From: Pseudoalteromonas luteoviolacea DSM 6061
Lineage (GTDB): Bacteria; Pseudomonadota; Gammaproteobacteria; Enterobacterales; Alteromonadaceae
DNA length: 64,000 bases
NCBI RefSeq assembly: GCF_001625655.1
Contig: NZ_AUYB01000136.1
Coordinates: 62,001-126,000 of the forward strand
Reading direction: 5' to 3'
How positions within the stretch are numbered: position 1 is the first letter of the stretch; every line of letters starts with the position of its first letter. The position numbers were made by a program, and so were the translations under genes. Positions 61,931-64,000 of this stretch are shown here, piece after piece. The notes below the pieces were generated by a model that saw only the letters and a program-made list of their open reading frames with translations, did no database searches and was not told where the DNA came from.

Positions 61931-62812
61931 TTAATTTCTAACAGGTGATTCGAAGTAGTGCTTCACGAATGCAATAAAAGCCTTAGTCTTTGGAGCCGGG
62001 TAGACCAATTGCGGATAGAACAAATAAATATGATTTTTAGGTTGTGCAGTAAATTGTTGTAGTACCTGTTGTAGTGCACCAGTTTGTAATTCTTGTTGAA
62101 TAAAGTAACTCGCAACTTTAATAAGCCCATGGCCTTTGAGTGCATGATACTTAAGTAAGGTATTATCGTTACTCGAAAGCCAGCCTGTTACGGGTACTTT
62201 TTGCTCATCAAATTGCCAAACGCTATTTGCATTCATAGTTAAACATTGATGCTCAGACACATCTGAAGGCACTGCAATTGAAGGGTGGGTCGATAAATAG
62301 TGTGGTGCAGCAACCACAGGGTGGTCGTAGCTAAATAACTTTGCAGCAATCATGTCTTCAGGAGGTTTTACTGTCGCTCTAAACCCTAAGTCAAAATCTC
62401 TCTCGTTTAAATCATGAGTGTGATAGCTCGCGTCAATTTCAAATTGGATATCAGGGTACCGGGACTTAAACTGAGTACATATGTCGATGAGAAAGGTCTG
62501 TGCAAACATACGTGGTGCAGTAAGTCTAAGCTTACCTTCTATTTTTTCGCTGCTTATGCTTCTTTCTATATCAAACAGTTTTGTTCTAAGGTGCTTGCCT
62601 TCGGTAAAGACCTGAGTACCGTACTGAGTGAGCTTAACATTTCGTGTAGTTCTTTGTAGCAAAGGAGCCTTAAGGTGTTGCTCGAGCTTTTTAATTTGTT
62701 CTGATAAATGACCCTTTGAGATACCAAGAGAAGCAGCGGCTTTGGTATAGCTCAGGTCTTCTGCTAGTTTCACAAATAACATAACAAGCTCTATACGTTT
62801 ATGTTCTTTCAA
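61931..62812 (-). CDS. LysR-family transcriptional regulator
   Basis: A protein of 293 residues. The N-terminal winged helix has LAEDLSYTKAAASLGISKGHLSEQIKKLEQHLKAPLLQR (about residues 15-53), followed by the substrate-binding domain with GKLRLTAPRMFAQTFL and FDLGFRATVKPPEDMIAAKL, typical of the AaeR/DsdC-like branch with short C-terminal end. It is divergent from the aldo/keto reductase gene across 123 bases, so that gene is a likely target. Confidence 0.93.
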   Translation of the reverse strand: MKEHKRIELVMLFVKLAEDLSYTKAAASLGISKGHLSEQIKKLEQHLKAPLLQRTTRNVKLTQYGTQVFTEGKHLRTKLFDIERSISSEKIEGKLRLTAPRMFAQTFLIDICTQFKSRYPDIQFEIDASYHTHDLNERDFDLGFRATVKPPEDMIAAKLFSYDHPVVAAPHYLSTHPSIAVPSDVSEHQCLTMNANSVWQFDEQKVPVTGWLSSNDNTLLKYHALKGHGLIKVASYFIQQELQTGALQQVLQQFTAQPKNHIYLFYPQLVYPAPKTKAFIAFVKHYFESPVRN

Positions 62813-62935
62813 GAGAGTAATCCATTAATTTTTTGTTTAGTATAGTGAACAATGTGTTTTCTTTAGCATGGTTTTATTTTTATATAAGAACAATATCATA
62901 AGGTTTTTATTGATGTGAACCTAAAGGAAGGCACA

Positions 62936-63913
62936 ATGCGCAAAAGCATTCCAATTCAGCAATATCTCACCAACGCAAGCCATATTGCATATGGATGTAT
63001 GGGACTTGGGGGAGATATTAATAATGGCGAAGTGTTGTCGAAATACGATATTGTCAAGGCACAGAGTGTTGTTGAGTGTGCTGTAGTCTCCGGAATTAAC
63101 TTTTTTGATCATGCTGATATTTATCGCAGAGGCCGAGCTGAGCTTGTATTTGGCAAAGTCTTGGCAGACGCCCCTCATTTGAGGGAGCATATGATTATTC
63201 AGTCGAAGTGTGGGATCAGGGTTAAAAATGGCGATAACTTTGGTTGCTACGATTTTTCGGCCCAATGGGTAAGACAATCAGTGGATGGTATTTTGAAACG
63301 CCTCGGTATTGAGTTTATTGACATTTTAATGCTGCACCGGCCAGATCCACTTATGGATGTAGAGGAGTTAGCGAACGCGCTAAAAAGTTTGATACAAGCG
63401 GGAAAAATAAATCATATCGCTGTTTCAAATATGAATCACCACCAAATCGCGATGCTTCAGTCAGCTGTGGACATACCAATTGTTGCCAACCAAATTGAAA
63501 TGAGTTTATCAAAGCTAGATTGGGTAAATGATGGAGTGATGGTTGGATCTGAGGGTAACAGTAAAATTGACTTTGTGAGTGGCACCCTTGAGCATTGCCA
63601 ATTAAACAATATTCAACTTCAAGCATGGGGAAGTTTATCAAAAGGCATTTTTTGTGAACAAGGTCTATACTCGAGTAATCAAAATGTAAGAAATACAGCG
63701 GAGTTAGTTAAACAATTATCAAATAAGTATCAGGTTGAAGGCGAAGCTATCGTGTTAGCATTTTTAATGCGTCATCCAGCGGGCATTCAGCCAGTGATTG
63801 GTACAACGAACGAAAATCGAATTAGAAATGCGGTAGGTGCCCTTAAAGTTAGCCTAGAAAGAAACGATTGGTTCAATTTATACGTTACTTCTAGGGGGGA
63901 GGTACTACCATAA
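62936..63913 (+). CDS. Aldo/keto reductase (YdhF-like)
   Basis: ATG 62936 with AAGGAAGG upstream gives 325 residues; the frame's earlier GTG at 62915 is less likely. IAYGCMGLGG, the catalytic Tyr region NFFDHADIYRRGRAELVFG, the Lys in IIQSKCGIRVKNG and LDVLMLHRPDPLMD-like IDILMLHRPDPLMD support the AKR fold with an NAD(P)H site near IQPVIGTTNENRI. It is most like E. coli YdhF. It is divergent from a LysR gene and followed 37 bases later by another gene start. Substrate unknown. Confidence 0.92.
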   Translation: MRKSIPIQQYLTNASHIAYGCMGLGGDINNGEVLSKYDIVKAQSVVECAVVSGINFFDHADIYRRGRAELVFGKVLADAPHLREHMIIQSKCGIRVKNGDNFGCYDFSAQWVRQSVDGILKRLGIEFIDILMLHRPDPLMDVEELANALKSLIQAGKINHIAVSNMNHHQIAMLQSAVDIPIVANQIEMSLSKLDWVNDGVMVGSEGNSKIDFVSGTLEHCQLNNIQLQAWGSLSKGIFCEQGLYSSNQNVRNTAELVKQLSNKYQVEGEAIVLAFLMRHPAGIQPVIGTTNENRIRNAVGALKVSLERNDWFNLYVTSRGEVLP

Positions 63914-63950
63914 AAAAATCATGAAATCATAGATCTCATGGAGCTTTACT

Positions 63951-64000
63951 ATGACTACACATCCATTTTGCAAACTTGAAACAGGTAAGGGGGCAACTTT
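63951..64000 (+). CDS. Start of an unidentified gene, cut by the window end
   Basis: ATG 63951 begins an open frame that runs off the window, reading MTTHPFCKLETGKGAT. GGAG at 63940-63943 is well placed upstream. It follows the aldo/keto reductase on the same strand, so it may be co-transcribed. Sixteen residues are too few for a family call. Confidence 0.55.
   Translation, partial: MTTHPFCKLETGKGAT

Overview
The window looks like a chromosomal segment of a marine gammaproteobacterium of the order Alteromonadales, most like Pseudoalteromonas. It is AT-rich and densely coded. The main clues are the arsC-bepA-perM neighbourhood, the TonB receptor/flavin halogenase/SapC cluster, the moxR-bat operon, fadIJ and betIBA. 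I saw no rRNA, tRNA, CRISPR array, prophage or intact insertion sequence. The window opens on the last codons of a probable ratA and closes inside an unidentified gene.

Layout. 1-5600: rnfH (ratB); a minus-strand set (unknown gene, bepA, arsC, a wrbA-like quinone reductase, a DUF2069 membrane protein); then a TusA-like protein and a PerM-type permease. 5753-7756: an unusual cysteine desulfurase with a C-terminal rhodanese domain. 7775-13361: a LacI-family regulator divergent from pgi, followed by zwf and pgl. 14147-22560: a large TonB receptor, two tandem flavin-dependent halogenase homologues, a convergent DUF6445 protein, a JmjC/cupin-like protein and a SapC-family protein. Three perfect copies of a LacI-type operator, TGACAGCGTTGTCA, lie before pgi (one) and before the TonB receptor (two). 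This ties central sugar metabolism to the uptake/halogenase cluster.

22772-32388: isoaspartyl peptidase, CBS protein, HrpA helicase, single-domain response regulator, PilZ protein, a BaeSR-like two-component system and a glycerate-kinase-like protein. 32423-41524, all minus strand: a Tim44-like protein, an ECF sigma factor with its DUF3379 partner, and the moxR-DUF58-DUF4381-batA-batB/C-batD operon. 41817-45230: fadI-fadJ behind a FadR-like palindrome. 45665-46072: a small secreted protein built from an internal repeat. 46402-52203: a three-gene RND efflux system. 52629-58434: betI-betB-betA behind a perfect 20-bp palindrome, then a short, divergent BCCT-like transporter and a TorF-family porin. 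58577-60534: epmC, a COG3199 NAD-kinase-like protein and yfcL. 60580-64000: a non-canonical NRAMP-like transporter, a LysR regulator, a YdhF-like aldo/keto reductase and the start of another gene.

How the parts may work together. The operator-linked set (LacI regulator, pgi, TonB receptor, halogenases, two putative Fe(II)/2-oxoglutarate-type proteins, SapC) is the most interesting region. It recalls sugar-responsive TonB regulons of Alteromonadales, and its operator resembles the NagR consensus I recall from Shewanella. The chemistry of the halogenase/oxygenase set is not established. All family assignments come from motif reading without database searches.
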